Source of the DNA: Pseudomonadota bacterium
Lineage (GTDB): Bacteria; Pseudomonadota; Alphaproteobacteria; Ferrovibrionales; Ferrovibrionaceae
DNA length: 14,314 bases
Assembly (NCBI GenBank): GCA_023433835.1
Contig: JAEYTW010000485.1
Span: forward strand, 1 to 14,314
Reading direction: 5' to 3'
The notes under the pieces are model-generated. The model saw nothing but the letters and a program-made list of their open reading frames with translations, was not told where the DNA came from and ran no database searches. This document shows positions 1-6,614 of this stretch, one piece after another (within the stretch, counting starts at the first letter, position 1; the number at the start of each line of letters is the position of its first letter). Both the position numbers and the translations under genes were made by a program.

Positions 1-164
1 GCCGGCGCCTGGGCGGCCTGCTGCTGCTGTTGCTGGCTCATGGTTGCCATCGAGGCCTGGGGCGGTTGCGCCCGCCGGCCAAGGTCATCCCGCAGGAACC
101 ATATCAGAGCGGCGGCAAGCGCCAGCACGACGAGGACGATCAGGGTATTGCGGAGCTTGGCCAT
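1..164 (-). CDS. Partial N-terminus of a membrane-anchored protein, possibly an efflux membrane-fusion subunit
   Basis: The reading frame starts at an ATG at 164-162 and stays open to the left edge, so only about 54 residues are visible. Residues 1-6 are polar and basic (MAKLRN). Residues 7-24 form one uninterrupted hydrophobic segment (rich in L, V, A and I), followed by FLRDDLGRR. This looks like an uncleaved signal anchor with the rest of the protein in the periplasm. Then comes a Q-rich stretch (SQQQQQQAAQAP), a low-complexity linker. A short anchor plus an Ala/Gln/Pro linker is typical of the N-terminus of RND/HlyD-type membrane-fusion proteins, but the diagnostic lipoyl/barrel parts lie outside the window, so the assignment is a guess from architecture. 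No strong Shine-Dalgarno is seen. An in-frame TTG ten codons upstream is an alternative start. It is divergent from the GntR gene. Confidence 0.55.
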   Translation of the reverse strand, partial: MAKLRNTLIVLVVLALAAALIWFLRDDLGRRAQPPQASMATMSQQQQQQAAQAP

Positions 165-287
165 GGCCGGGCGTGACAGCCTACCGTTCAAGGTGACTCG
201 ATGGTCGAAGCCGGCATGCTACTTGCCTGCCTGGGCTATCGCAACAAGTGTCATATACGACGCCCCGACTTGTTCCGGGTTCCCGAA

Positions 288-303
288 TGTCGTACAAACG
301 ACA
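288..303. promoter_or_regulatory. Inverted repeat, candidate operator of the GntR/allantoate operon
   Basis: The sequence TGTCGTACAAACGACA has 6-bp perfect arms (TGTCGT/ACGACA) around a 4-bp spacer, ending 41 bp before the gntR start codon. FCD-type GntR regulators usually bind short palindromes overlapping their own promoter, so this is a natural candidate for autoregulation. A looser related element, TGTCATATACGACG, lies at 249-262. A weak -10-like TATGCA at 313-318 would place the palindrome near the -35 position. The rest of 165-344, between the two divergent genes, shows no gene. Assignment is by position and symmetry only. Confidence 0.4.
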
Positions 304-344
304 GGTAAATCGTATGCAATCCACAGTCCGGATTCACCACCACG

Positions 345-1106
345 ATGAGCCAGGAACGCGTGATTCCGCTGTTGGGCGAGGCCCCCTCGGGGCTGGGTAG
401 GCCGGCACGCGCCGGCACCGCCGTCACCGACGACGAGATCTACGACAATATCTATACGGCGATCATAGAACGAGACCTGCCACCGGCAACCAAACTGACG
501 GAAGACCAGCTGGCCGAGATTTTCGGGGTCAGCCGCACCCGCGTGCGCAACGTGCTGCAGCGGCTGGCCCACGAGGGCCTGATCACGCTGCGCCGCAACC
601 GCGGGGCGACCGTCGCCCAGCCGACGCCGAAGGAAGCGCGCGACGTCTTCAACGTCCGCCGCATCGTCGAGACCGGCATGATCTCGCGCCTCGGCGCCCA
701 GCTTTCCGCCAGGAGCCTGGCCTCCTTACGCGGCATCGTCGCGGAGGAGCGCCAGGCCAACGAACGCAGCGACAAGCGCCGGATGATCCAGCTGTCTTCC
801 GAATTCCACCTGGCGATGGCCGAGTTGACCGGCAACCCGACCCTGACCGGCGTGCTGCGCGAGCTGGTCTCGCGCTCGTCGCTGGTCGTCGCGGTCTACG
901 AGCGCCCCGGCGTCTCCGGCTGCCGCTGCGAGGACCATGCCCGCATCATCGACCGGCTGGCCGACCGCGACCTCGCGGGCGCCGTGGCCGAGATGGAAGC
1001 CCATATCGACGCCATCGAGGGCGGCCTGGCGCTGGATGATTCCAGCGACAACCCGGTCTCGCTGCGCGACGTCTTCGCCCGCGTGGCCGAACGCCGCCGC
1101 GGCTGA
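345..1106 (+). CDS. GntR-family transcriptional regulator with FCD domain
   Basis: This 253-residue protein has a winged helix-turn-helix at about residues 33-92, with the GntR pattern around LTEDQLAEIFGVSRTRVRNVL and LAHEGLI followed by a wing ending GATV. An all-helical FCD ligand domain follows at about 98-225. The FCD metal/ligand histidines are recognisable: H155 in FHLAM, H198 in CEDHARII and H220 in MEAHI. Members of this FadR subfamily repress or activate catabolic operons and respond to small carboxylates. It lies 23 bp upstream of allantoicase on the same strand, so its likely role is control of allantoate or ureidoglycolate use, with a pathway intermediate as effector; that is inference from context. 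The N-terminal 30 residues before the HTH are longer than usual and low in structure. The ATG at 345 has no strong ribosome-binding site. The family call is firm; the ligand is unknown. Confidence 0.93.
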   Translation: MSQERVIPLLGEAPSGLGRPARAGTAVTDDEIYDNIYTAIIERDLPPATKLTEDQLAEIFGVSRTRVRNVLQRLAHEGLITLRRNRGATVAQPTPKEARDVFNVRRIVETGMISRLGAQLSARSLASLRGIVAEERQANERSDKRRMIQLSSEFHLAMAELTGNPTLTGVLRELVSRSSLVVAVYERPGVSGCRCEDHARIIDRLADRDLAGAVAEMEAHIDAIEGGLALDDSSDNPVSLRDVFARVAERRRG

Positions 1107-1129
1107 TTTCACTTCATCTGGGGGAAGCC

Positions 1130-2128
1130 ATGTCGACCGAATCCGCCGCCCTGCCCGACTTCGCGCGCAAATGGACGAACCTCGCCGATGCCCGGCTCGG
1201 CGCCGACGCGCTGGCGGCCTCGGACGATTTCTTCGCGCCGCGGGCACGGATGCTGAACCCCGCGCCGGCGATCTTCTATCCCGGCAAGTACGACGACCAC
1301 GGCAAGTGGATGGACGGCTGGGAAACCCGCCGCAAGCGCCACGAGGGCTATGACTGGTGCGTCGTGCGGCTGGGCCGGCCCGGCCAGATCATGGGCGTCG
1401 ACATCGATACCAGCCATTTCACGGGCAACTACCCGCCGGCGGCGAGCCTGGAGGCTTGCCGCGTCGACGGCGACCCGGACGCCGATACCGCCTGGACCGA
1501 GATCCTGCCGTCGGTCGCGCTGGGCCCGTCGGCCCATCACTTCCACGCCATCGCCTCGGACGGCGTGTGGAGCCACGTGCGCCTCAACATCTATCCCGAC
1601 GGCGGCGTCGCCCGGCTGCGGGTCTATGGCCGCATCGTCAGGGACTGGACCACGGCCGACGAAGGCCTCATCGATCTCGCCGCGCTGGGCAATGGCGGGC
1701 GGGCCATCGGCTGGTCGGACGCGCACTACAATACCCCCGCGGTGCTGCTGACCCCGGGCCGGGGCGTCGACATGGGCGACGGCTGGGAAACCCGCCGCCG
1801 GCGCGAACCGGGCAACGAATGGTGCGTGATCGCGCTGGGCCTGCCCGGCATCGTCGAGGAAATCGAGGTCGATACCGCCCACTACAAGGGCAACTATCCC
1901 GATCGCTGCTCGATCCTGGCCGCCAACGTCACTGCCGGCACCGACCAGTCGGCGATCACCCAGTCGATGTTCTGGCGCACCCTGCTGCCCGAACAGAAGC
2001 TGGCGGCCGACACGATCCACCGCTTCAAGGCCGAAATCGCCGATCTCGGCGTCGTCACCCATGTCCGGCTGAACAACATCCCCGACGGCGGCATCAGCCG
2101 CCTGCGCGTCCTCGGCCGCCGTCCGTGA
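1130..2128 (+). CDS. alc: Allantoicase (allantoate amidinohydrolase)
   Basis: Allantoicase (EC 3.5.3.4) hydrolyses allantoate to ureidoglycolate and urea in cytosolic purine breakdown. The 332-residue protein has the family's usual length and its two-fold internal repeat. Residues 62-112 (DGWETRRKRHEGYDWCVVRLG, DTSHFTGNYP) match residues 217-267 (DGWETRRRREPGNEWCVIALG, DTAHYKGNYP), and each half ends with a THVRLNNIPDGG- or SHVRLNIYPDGG-type segment and RLRV.GR. These are the paired jelly-roll domains known for the family. The ATG at 1130 follows a strong purine-rich ribosome-binding site (GGGGGAAG) and lies 23 bp after gntR. Its stop codon overlaps the GTG start of the lyase, pointing to translational coupling. 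Allantoinase, the preceding step, is not in the window. Confidence 0.96.
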   Translation: MSTESAALPDFARKWTNLADARLGADALAASDDFFAPRARMLNPAPAIFYPGKYDDHGKWMDGWETRRKRHEGYDWCVVRLGRPGQIMGVDIDTSHFTGNYPPAASLEACRVDGDPDADTAWTEILPSVALGPSAHHFHAIASDGVWSHVRLNIYPDGGVARLRVYGRIVRDWTTADEGLIDLAALGNGGRAIGWSDAHYNTPAVLLTPGRGVDMGDGWETRRRREPGNEWCVIALGLPGIVEEIEVDTAHYKGNYPDRCSILAANVTAGTDQSAITQSMFWRTLLPEQKLAADTIHRFKAEIADLGVVTHVRLNNIPDGGISRLRVLGRRP

Positions 2129-2625
2129 TCGCGCTGACGCCGGAGCCCCTGACGGCCGAGGCCTTCAAGCCGTTCGGCGACGTCATCGCCATCGACGGCG
2201 ACAGCTATATCGAGATCAACGAGGGCATGGCCCGCCGCTATCACGACCTCGCCGATGTCGACGTCGCGCTGGAAGGCGGCCGGCCGCTGATCTCGATCTT
2301 CCGGGCGCGGCCCTGGTTCCGGCCGATCCGGCTCAGGGTGATGGAACGCCATCCGCTCGGCTCCCAGGCGTTCGTGCCGATGCACGGCGACCCGTTCCTG
2401 GTGGTGGTGGCCCCGGCCGGCCCGAGCCCGGCCCCATCGGATCTCCGGGCGTTCGTCACCAACGGGCGCCAGGGCGTCAACTACGCGCGTGGGCTCTGGC
2501 ATCATCCATTGCTGGCGCTCGACCGTATAGGAGATTTCCTGGTGGTCGACAGAGGTGGTGATGGCCGCAATCTTGATGAGATCGATTATCGCGGCCATGA
2601 CGTGGCGGTGGTCCTGCCCGAGTGA
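2125..2625 (+). CDS. allA: Ureidoglycolate lyase
   Basis: Ureidoglycolate lyase (EC 4.3.2.3) converts ureidoglycolate to glyoxylate and urea, the step directly after allantoicase. The 166-residue protein has the usual family length and motifs: FKPFGDVI near residues 14-21, ERHPLGSQAFVPM at 74-86, and NYARGLWHHPLLAL at 119-132, the last two forming the cupin-fold active-site region. I chose the GTG at 2125, which overlaps the allantoicase stop as GTGA and begins the recognisable protein (MIALTPEPLTAEAFKPFG). The open frame continues far upstream, but that stretch is the shadow of allantoicase in another frame. Placement and coupling with alc leave little doubt about the pathway. Glyoxylate would then enter central metabolism, and urea would need a urease encoded elsewhere. 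Confidence 0.95.
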   Translation: MIALTPEPLTAEAFKPFGDVIAIDGDSYIEINEGMARRYHDLADVDVALEGGRPLISIFRARPWFRPIRLRVMERHPLGSQAFVPMHGDPFLVVVAPAGPSPAPSDLRAFVTNGRQGVNYARGLWHHPLLALDRIGDFLVVDRGGDGRNLDEIDYRGHDVAVVLPE

Positions 2626-2642
2626 TCACGGCGGATTTATGA

Positions 2643-2659
2643 CCCGCGCCGCTCGCGGG
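2643..2659 (+). terminator. GC-rich hairpin downstream of allA, weak terminator candidate
   Basis: CCCGCG-ccgct-CGCGGG forms a perfect 6-bp all-GC stem with a 5-nt loop, 17 bp after the allA stop. It is followed by GGATTTACCTT, which has only a short T run, so as an intrinsic terminator it is weak. The heptamer GGATTTA occurs on both sides of the hairpin (2633-2639 and 2660-2666). Position supports an operon end; strength does not prove it. Confidence 0.4.
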
Positions 2660-2694
2660 GGATTTACCTTGCGGTTCATCTCGTTATCATCGAC

Positions 2695-2716
2695 CGGCAA
2701 TGGTAAGCTATTGCCG
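2695..2716. promoter_or_regulatory. 22-bp palindrome upstream of the response-regulator gene
   Basis: Arms CGGCAAT and ATTGCCG are perfect 7-bp inverted repeats around the 8-bp centre GGTAAGCT, about 80 bp before the response-regulator start. It sits in a locally AT-richer stretch, directly followed by TGTAATAATTG, which contains a -10-like TAATAAT. A dyad this regular in a promoter region suggests an operator for a dimeric regulator. OmpR-family proteins normally bind direct repeats, so the binder may be something else. The remaining intergenic sequence 2717-2795 shows only the ribosome-binding region. Confidence 0.4.
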
Positions 2717-2795
2717 TGTAATAATTGTTCGCAACGCCTGAGGTCGCTGGCATGACCACGCCAAAGCTTGGGTACCGAGGAATGGGGGGACAGGG

Positions 2796-3521
2796 ATGAG
2801 CAGCCCGGCCGGCACCCGCGTGCTGATCCTGGAAGACGACAAGGAACTGTCGCAGGTCGTCTCGGCCTACCTCGAATCGGAAGGCCTGAAGGTCAAGACC
2901 GCCACCGCCGTCGAGGCGGCAATGAAGCTGGTGCTGGAATGGAAACCCAGCGCCGTTGTCATCGACATCAACCTCCAGGGCGAGAGCGGCCTTAATCTGG
3001 TGCGCCGCCTGCAGGACCGCACCGATATCGGCCTGCTGATCCTGACCGGCCGCGGCGACCCGCTGGACCGCGTGCTGGGGCTGGAGCTCGGCGCCGACGA
3101 CTACATCGTCAAGCCGGTGCTGCTGCGTGAGTTGCTGGCGCGCATCAATTCAGTGGTGCGCCGGGTCGAGCGCAGCGCGGCCGAAGCCTCGGAAGCCGGC
3201 GGCCGCTACGGCTTCGGTACGTTCGAGCTGGATTGCAACGCCCGCATCCTGTCGGATGCGCAGGGCAACGAAATTCCGCTGACCACGGCGGAATACCGGC
3301 TGCTGCAGGCCTTCGTCACCCATGCCGGCCGCGTGCTGAACCGTGACCAGCTGCTCGATCTCGCCCGTGGGCGCAAGGCGGCGCATATCGACCGCTCGAT
3401 CGACATGCTGGTCTCCAAGCTGCGCGCCAAGCTCGAAACCGACCGCGACCATCCGAACCTGATCAAGACGGTGCACGGCTCGGGTTACGTCTTCACATCG
3501 GCGGTGAACCGGCTGGCCTGA
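2796..3521 (+). CDS. OmpR-family two-component response regulator
   Basis: The 241-residue protein has a receiver domain (about 7-123) and a C-terminal OmpR/PhoB winged-helix DNA-binding domain (about 138-236). Receiver landmarks are intact: acidic pair D14/D15 in LEDDKE, phospho-acceptor D57 in VVIDINL, T84 in LILTGRG, and K106 in DDYIVKP. The effector domain shows LTTAEYRLLQAF, the recognition-helix region HIDRSIDMLVSKLRAKL, and the wing IKTVHGSGYVF. It should be a phosphorylation-dependent transcription factor. The ATG at 2796 follows a G-rich stretch (GGGGGGACAGGG) that can serve as a ribosome-binding site. Its 3' end overlaps by 29 bp the convergent PAS/kinase-like gene, the obvious partner. 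Target genes are not evident; candidates include the repeat at 4697-4711. Confidence 0.95.
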   Translation: MSSPAGTRVLILEDDKELSQVVSAYLESEGLKVKTATAVEAAMKLVLEWKPSAVVIDINLQGESGLNLVRRLQDRTDIGLLILTGRGDPLDRVLGLELGADDYIVKPVLLRELLARINSVVRRVERSAAEASEAGGRYGFGTFELDCNARILSDAQGNEIPLTTAEYRLLQAFVTHAGRVLNRDQLLDLARGRKAAHIDRSIDMLVSKLRAKLETDRDHPNLIKTVHGSGYVFTSAVNRLA

Positions 3522-4635
3522 TTCCATCGAGGTCGATTCGGGGCAGCAGCAGGCTGAGCCGGGCTGCCCCGCCGGCCACTTCCTCTCGCACCATCGCCCC
3601 GCCCGAGCGCTGGGCAAAGCTCGCCACCGCCGCCAGGCCGTGGTCGTCGACCGAAATGCGCCGGCCGGCACGGGCCGAGAAACTCAACGACAGCATCGCA
3701 TAGGGCCCGGGAATCACCCACAGCCCGTCGGCGTCCGTCTCGGCCAGCCAGCGCGGCTCGACCGCCAGGGTCAGCCGGCCATGGCCGTCCAGCACCTTGC
3801 CGGCATGGCGAATCAGCTGCAGCAGTGCGGCCTCGAGCTGGGTGCGGTCGGCACCGACGGTCACGATCGACCGGCCGCGGCGGTAGAGCACCTCGACATC
3901 GTCGCCGATCAGTTCGGGCAGCGTCGGCCCCAGCCCTACCATCAGCTCGTTGAGATCGACCGGCGCGATCGGCGGCAGGCGTTCGCCGGCCAGCAGCTGG
4001 CGGACCAGATTGGTGCCGCGATCGGTCGCGCTGGCCACCGCGGTCAGATGCCGGCGCAGTGCCATATCCGGCGGGCTCAGCTTCTGCGCCATCTCGACAT
4101 TGGCCGAGATGACCATCAGCAGATTGTTGAAGTCGTGCGCCATGTCGGCAGCCAGCCGGCTCAGCGCATCGGCGGTGCGGGCCTGGGCCCGGCGGTATTC
4201 GTTGCCGCGCCGGGCGGTAACGTCGACGAAATACCCGGCATAGGCCGGCACCGCGCCGGCCGACGGGTCGGGCACGGCCTGCAGCAGGGCGACACGCACC
4301 TCGCCGTCGCGCGGCGCCAGGCGGAATTCACGGCGGAAGGCGATCCCCGCAAGCTGGGCATCGTGCAGGTCGGCCAGCACGCCGTCGATTTCCTCGGGGT
4401 GCAGTGCAGCCGTCCAGCCCTCGCCCAGGGCCTGCGCCTCTTCCATGCCCAACAGCACGGTGGCGGCCGGATTCAGCGCGACAAGCTGCAACCCCTGCAG
4501 GCGCAGCAGGCCGATGGGCGCCTGCAGGGCAAGCATGCCCGCAGCGTCAGCATCAGCGGCCTTGCGGCGCCGCGGCCGTTTCGTCGTCAGTTGCCGTTCC
4601 GTGGACACAGCGCCTCGCGGGGGGCTCGAATTCAC
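3493..4635 (-). CDS. PAS-domain histidine-kinase-like protein with degenerate ATP-binding domain
   Basis: The 380-residue cytosolic protein (no membrane segment) has a basic N-terminus (TTKRPRRRKA), a PAS domain at about 32-141 ending AYAGYFVDVTARR, and a dimerisation/phospho-acceptor helix with LAADMAHDFNNLLMVISANVEMA, so H167 is present. In the C-terminal catalytic half the N-box Asn is gone (LLQLIRHAGKVLDG at 271-284, where related kinases have NLxxNAxxAM). The D-box DTGTGM is replaced by SFSARAG near 318-324. The F-box, ATP lid and GTGLGLS are collapsed to a short RRISVDDHGLAAV. The terminal SGG and LLLPR strands remain. ATP binding therefore seems unlikely. It could be a phosphotransfer protein, a phosphatase or a scaffold for the convergent response regulator. 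The annotated start is GTG at 4635 with no ribosome-binding site; an in-frame GTG at 4608 has GAGG four bases ahead and may be the true start. Confidence 0.88.
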   Translation of the reverse strand: MNSSPPRGAVSTERQLTTKRPRRRKAADADAAGMLALQAPIGLLRLQGLQLVALNPAATVLLGMEEAQALGEGWTAALHPEEIDGVLADLHDAQLAGIAFRREFRLAPRDGEVRVALLQAVPDPSAGAVPAYAGYFVDVTARRGNEYRRAQARTADALSRLAADMAHDFNNLLMVISANVEMAQKLSPPDMALRRHLTAVASATDRGTNLVRQLLAGERLPPIAPVDLNELMVGLGPTLPELIGDDVEVLYRRGRSIVTVGADRTQLEAALLQLIRHAGKVLDGHGRLTLAVEPRWLAETDADGLWVIPGPYAMLSLSFSARAGRRISVDDHGLAAVASFAQRSGGAMVREEVAGGAARLSLLLPRIDLDGIRPAGSPPM

Positions 4636-4696
4636 GACCGAGGATATAGCGTCATCGCCGACAGCGTCTGTAATTTGAGTGAATTTCGCAGTTTCG

Positions 4697-4711
4697 TTAC
4701 AACAGTTTACA
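4697..4711. promoter_or_regulatory. TTACA direct repeat upstream of the kinase-like gene
   Basis: TTACA occurs at 4697-4701 and again at 4707-4711, exactly 10 bp apart on the same face of the helix (GTTACAacaGTTTACA), in the short gap between the EamA transporter stop and the kinase-like gene. OmpR-family regulators typically bind tandem repeats one helical turn apart, so this is a candidate site for the neighbouring response regulator. CAGTTT is also duplicated here (4689-4694, 4703-4708). Reading leftwards, a -10-like TATATC lies at 4648-4643. No experiment or second copy of the motif supports the call. Confidence 0.33.
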
Positions 4712-5588
4712 TTCGGCGGCGGCGGGTCTCGCGATAGAGAATGTAGAGGCCCGAGGCCACCACGATCGCCGTGCCGACCCAGATCCAGCGGTCAGGCACC
4801 TCGCCCCAGAAGAAGAAGCCCAACCCCACCGCCCACAGCATCGACGAGTATTCGAACGGCGCGATCACGGCGACCGGCGCCTGCATGAACGCCCGGGTCA
4901 TGGTGAGCTGCGCGATGCCCCCGATCAGCCCGATGCCGATCAGCACCGGCCAGTCGGCCAGGGTCGGCGTCACCCACAGGAACGGCATCGCCAGCCCGGA
5001 GACCACGGCGGAAGAGAAGGTGAAATAGAGCACGATCGTCGCCGGATGCTCGGTCGCGCCGAGCTTGCGGATGACCACGACGACCAGCGCGTAGAGGAAC
5101 GCGCCGAACACCGCGACACCGGCCGCTACCTCCAGCATGCCGACGCCGGGCCGGGTCATGATCAGCACGCCGACGAAGCCGACCAGCACCGCGGTCCACC
5201 GCCGCCAGCCCACCGCTTCGCCCAGCATCGGCACCGACAGCGCGGTCATGAACAGCGGCGCGGAATAGCCGATGGCGATGACGGTGGCGAGTTCGAGCTC
5301 GCCATAGGCATAGAAGAAGCAGCACATCGAGATCAGGCCGAACACCGCGCGCAGCGCGTGCCCGATCGGCCGGCGGGTCCGCAACAGCTTCAGCCCGCCC
5401 CCGGTGACGATCGGGAACATCACCGGGACCAGCGCGAAGAGGTTGCGGGCGAAGACGAGCTGCAAGGTCGGGTAGCGGCCGGCGAGATGCTTGATCAGCG
5501 CATCCATCACCGTGAAGCACAGGACGGCGACGCACATCAGCACAATGCCGCGCAGCGGGTTGCTGCGGGCCTGGCCAGGGTTATCCAT
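4707..5588 (-). CDS. EamA/DMT-superfamily transporter
   Basis: The 293-residue protein is hydrophobic throughout, with about ten predicted membrane segments in two tandem EamA repeats (about 12-142 and 155-287). It begins with the short cytoplasmic tail MDNPGQARSNPLRG, has YSAPLFMTALSVPMLGEAVGWRRW at the end of repeat one and PFEYSSMLWAVGLGFFFWGEVPDRW in repeat two, and ends in a positively charged tail (RETRRRRM). These are standard drug/metabolite transporter features; substrates of such proteins range from amino acids and nucleosides to S-adenosylmethionine and cannot be read from sequence. It begins 24 bp after oppF on the same strand and is probably the last gene of the opp run. A GGGAG lies 12 bases before the ATG. 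Export of an amino acid or peptide breakdown product would suit the context, but this is inference. Confidence 0.92.
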   Translation of the reverse strand: MDNPGQARSNPLRGIVLMCVAVLCFTVMDALIKHLAGRYPTLQLVFARNLFALVPVMFPIVTGGGLKLLRTRRPIGHALRAVFGLISMCCFFYAYGELELATVIAIGYSAPLFMTALSVPMLGEAVGWRRWTAVLVGFVGVLIMTRPGVGMLEVAAGVAVFGAFLYALVVVVIRKLGATEHPATIVLYFTFSSAVVSGLAMPFLWVTPTLADWPVLIGIGLIGGIAQLTMTRAFMQAPVAVIAPFEYSSMLWAVGLGFFFWGEVPDRWIWVGTAIVVASGLYILYRETRRRRM

Positions 5589-5612
5589 GAAACTTCAAAG
5601 CTCCCGAGGCGG

Positions 5613-6614
5613 TCAGGCCCCCTGCGTAGACCGATCCCGCCAGCGATGGCAAGCCACCAGATGGCCCGACCTGTCGTCGACCGCCTCCGGCGGCGGCATC
5701 GCGGCTGCGCAAATGTCGACGGCCAGCGGGCAGCGCGTGCGGAACGGGCACCCGGAAGGCGGGTTGAGCGGCGATGGCGGTTCGCCCTTCAGCCCGACGC
5801 GCTGCTGGCGCCGGGCCGCCAGCGGATCGGGCGGCGGCACCGCCGCCAGCAAGGCGCGGGTATAGGGATGGCGGGGATCGGCAAACAAGGCTTCACCCGG
5901 ACCGATCTCGACCACGCGGCCGAGATAGAGGACGAGGATGCGATGGCTCAGATGCCGCACGACGGCGAGATTGTGCGAGATGAACAACAGCGCCACGCCG
6001 GTTTCGCGCTGCAGGGTCGCCAGCAGGTTGACGATCTGGGCCTGGATCGAGACGTCCAGGGCCGAGACCGCTTCGTCGCAGACGATCAGCCGCGGCTCGA
6101 GGATCATCGCGCGGGCGATGCCGATGCGCTGGCATTGCCCGCCGGAGAATTCATGGGGGTAGCGGTCGAGCGCGCTGTCGTCGAGGCCGACGCGGGCAAG
6201 CCAGCGGGCCACCACCGTGCGCATCTCGGCCCCGGTCATCCCGGGGCGGTGGGTCGCCAGCGGCTCGGCCACCGACTGGAACACGGTGGCGCGCGGATCG
6301 AGGGCGGCCAGCGGATCCTGGAAGACGATCTGCAGGTCGCGGCGCAGCGGGCGCATCGCCCGTTCGCCCAAGAGCCGCAGATCCTGGCCAAGCCAGACGA
6401 TCTGCCCGGCCTCGGCCGGAATGAGCCGCAGGATGGCCCGGCCGAGCGTCGACTTGCCCGATCCCGATTCGCCGACCAGCCCGAGCGTCTCGCCGGCGGC
6501 AAGATCGAAGGAGACGCCGTCGACGGCGGTCAGCACCCGCTCCGGACCGAACAGGCCGCGGCGCAGGTCGAAGCGCACGGTAAGGTCACGCACCGACAGG
6601 ATAGGCCGGCTCAC
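5613..6614 (-). CDS. oppF: Oligopeptide ABC transporter ATP-binding protein OppF
   Basis: One of two ATPases powering peptide import by the Opp complex at the inner membrane. The 333-residue protein has a complete nucleotide-binding domain: Walker A GESGSGKS at 48-55, Q-loop Q99, signature SGGQCQR at 157-163, Walker B LIVCDE at 176-181, and switch histidine H214 in FISHN. The C-terminal oligopeptide/dipeptide extension carries HPYTRALLAAVP and four cysteines, C289, C295, C302 and C322 (CX5CX6CX19C), the pattern that binds an iron-sulfur cluster in some Opp/Dpp ATPases. The start is GTG at 6614, overlapping the oppD stop as GTGA, which implies coupled translation. OppF rather than OppD is inferred from gene order and from the N-terminal insert FDLRRGLFGPERVLTAVDGV, typical of the F subunit. 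Confidence 0.95.
   Translation of the reverse strand: MSRPILSVRDLTVRFDLRRGLFGPERVLTAVDGVSFDLAAGETLGLVGESGSGKSTLGRAILRLIPAEAGQIVWLGQDLRLLGERAMRPLRRDLQIVFQDPLAALDPRATVFQSVAEPLATHRPGMTGAEMRTVVARWLARVGLDDSALDRYPHEFSGGQCQRIGIARAMILEPRLIVCDEAVSALDVSIQAQIVNLLATLQRETGVALLFISHNLAVVRHLSHRILVLYLGRVVEIGPGEALFADPRHPYTRALLAAVPPPDPLAARRQQRVGLKGEPPSPLNPPSGCPFRTRCPLAVDICAAAMPPPEAVDDRSGHLVACHRWRDRSTQGA

Noticed and set aside
1357..2124. Extension of the allA frame through allantoicase as one long protein
   Set aside because: The upstream part reads as Arg/Pro-rich noise under a certain allantoicase gene. The GTG at 2125 gives the exact family N-terminus and a stop/start overlap.
2763..2779. AAGCTTGGGTACCGAGG resembles a cloning polylinker (HindIII-KpnI)
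   Set aside because: It has an extra G compared with the common vector sequence, and flanking DNA is continuous and of normal character; chance is the simpler explanation.
4161..4361. Short open frames within the kinase-like gene
   Set aside because: Arg/Pro/Ser-rich translations in alternative frames, with no ribosome-binding site and no motif.
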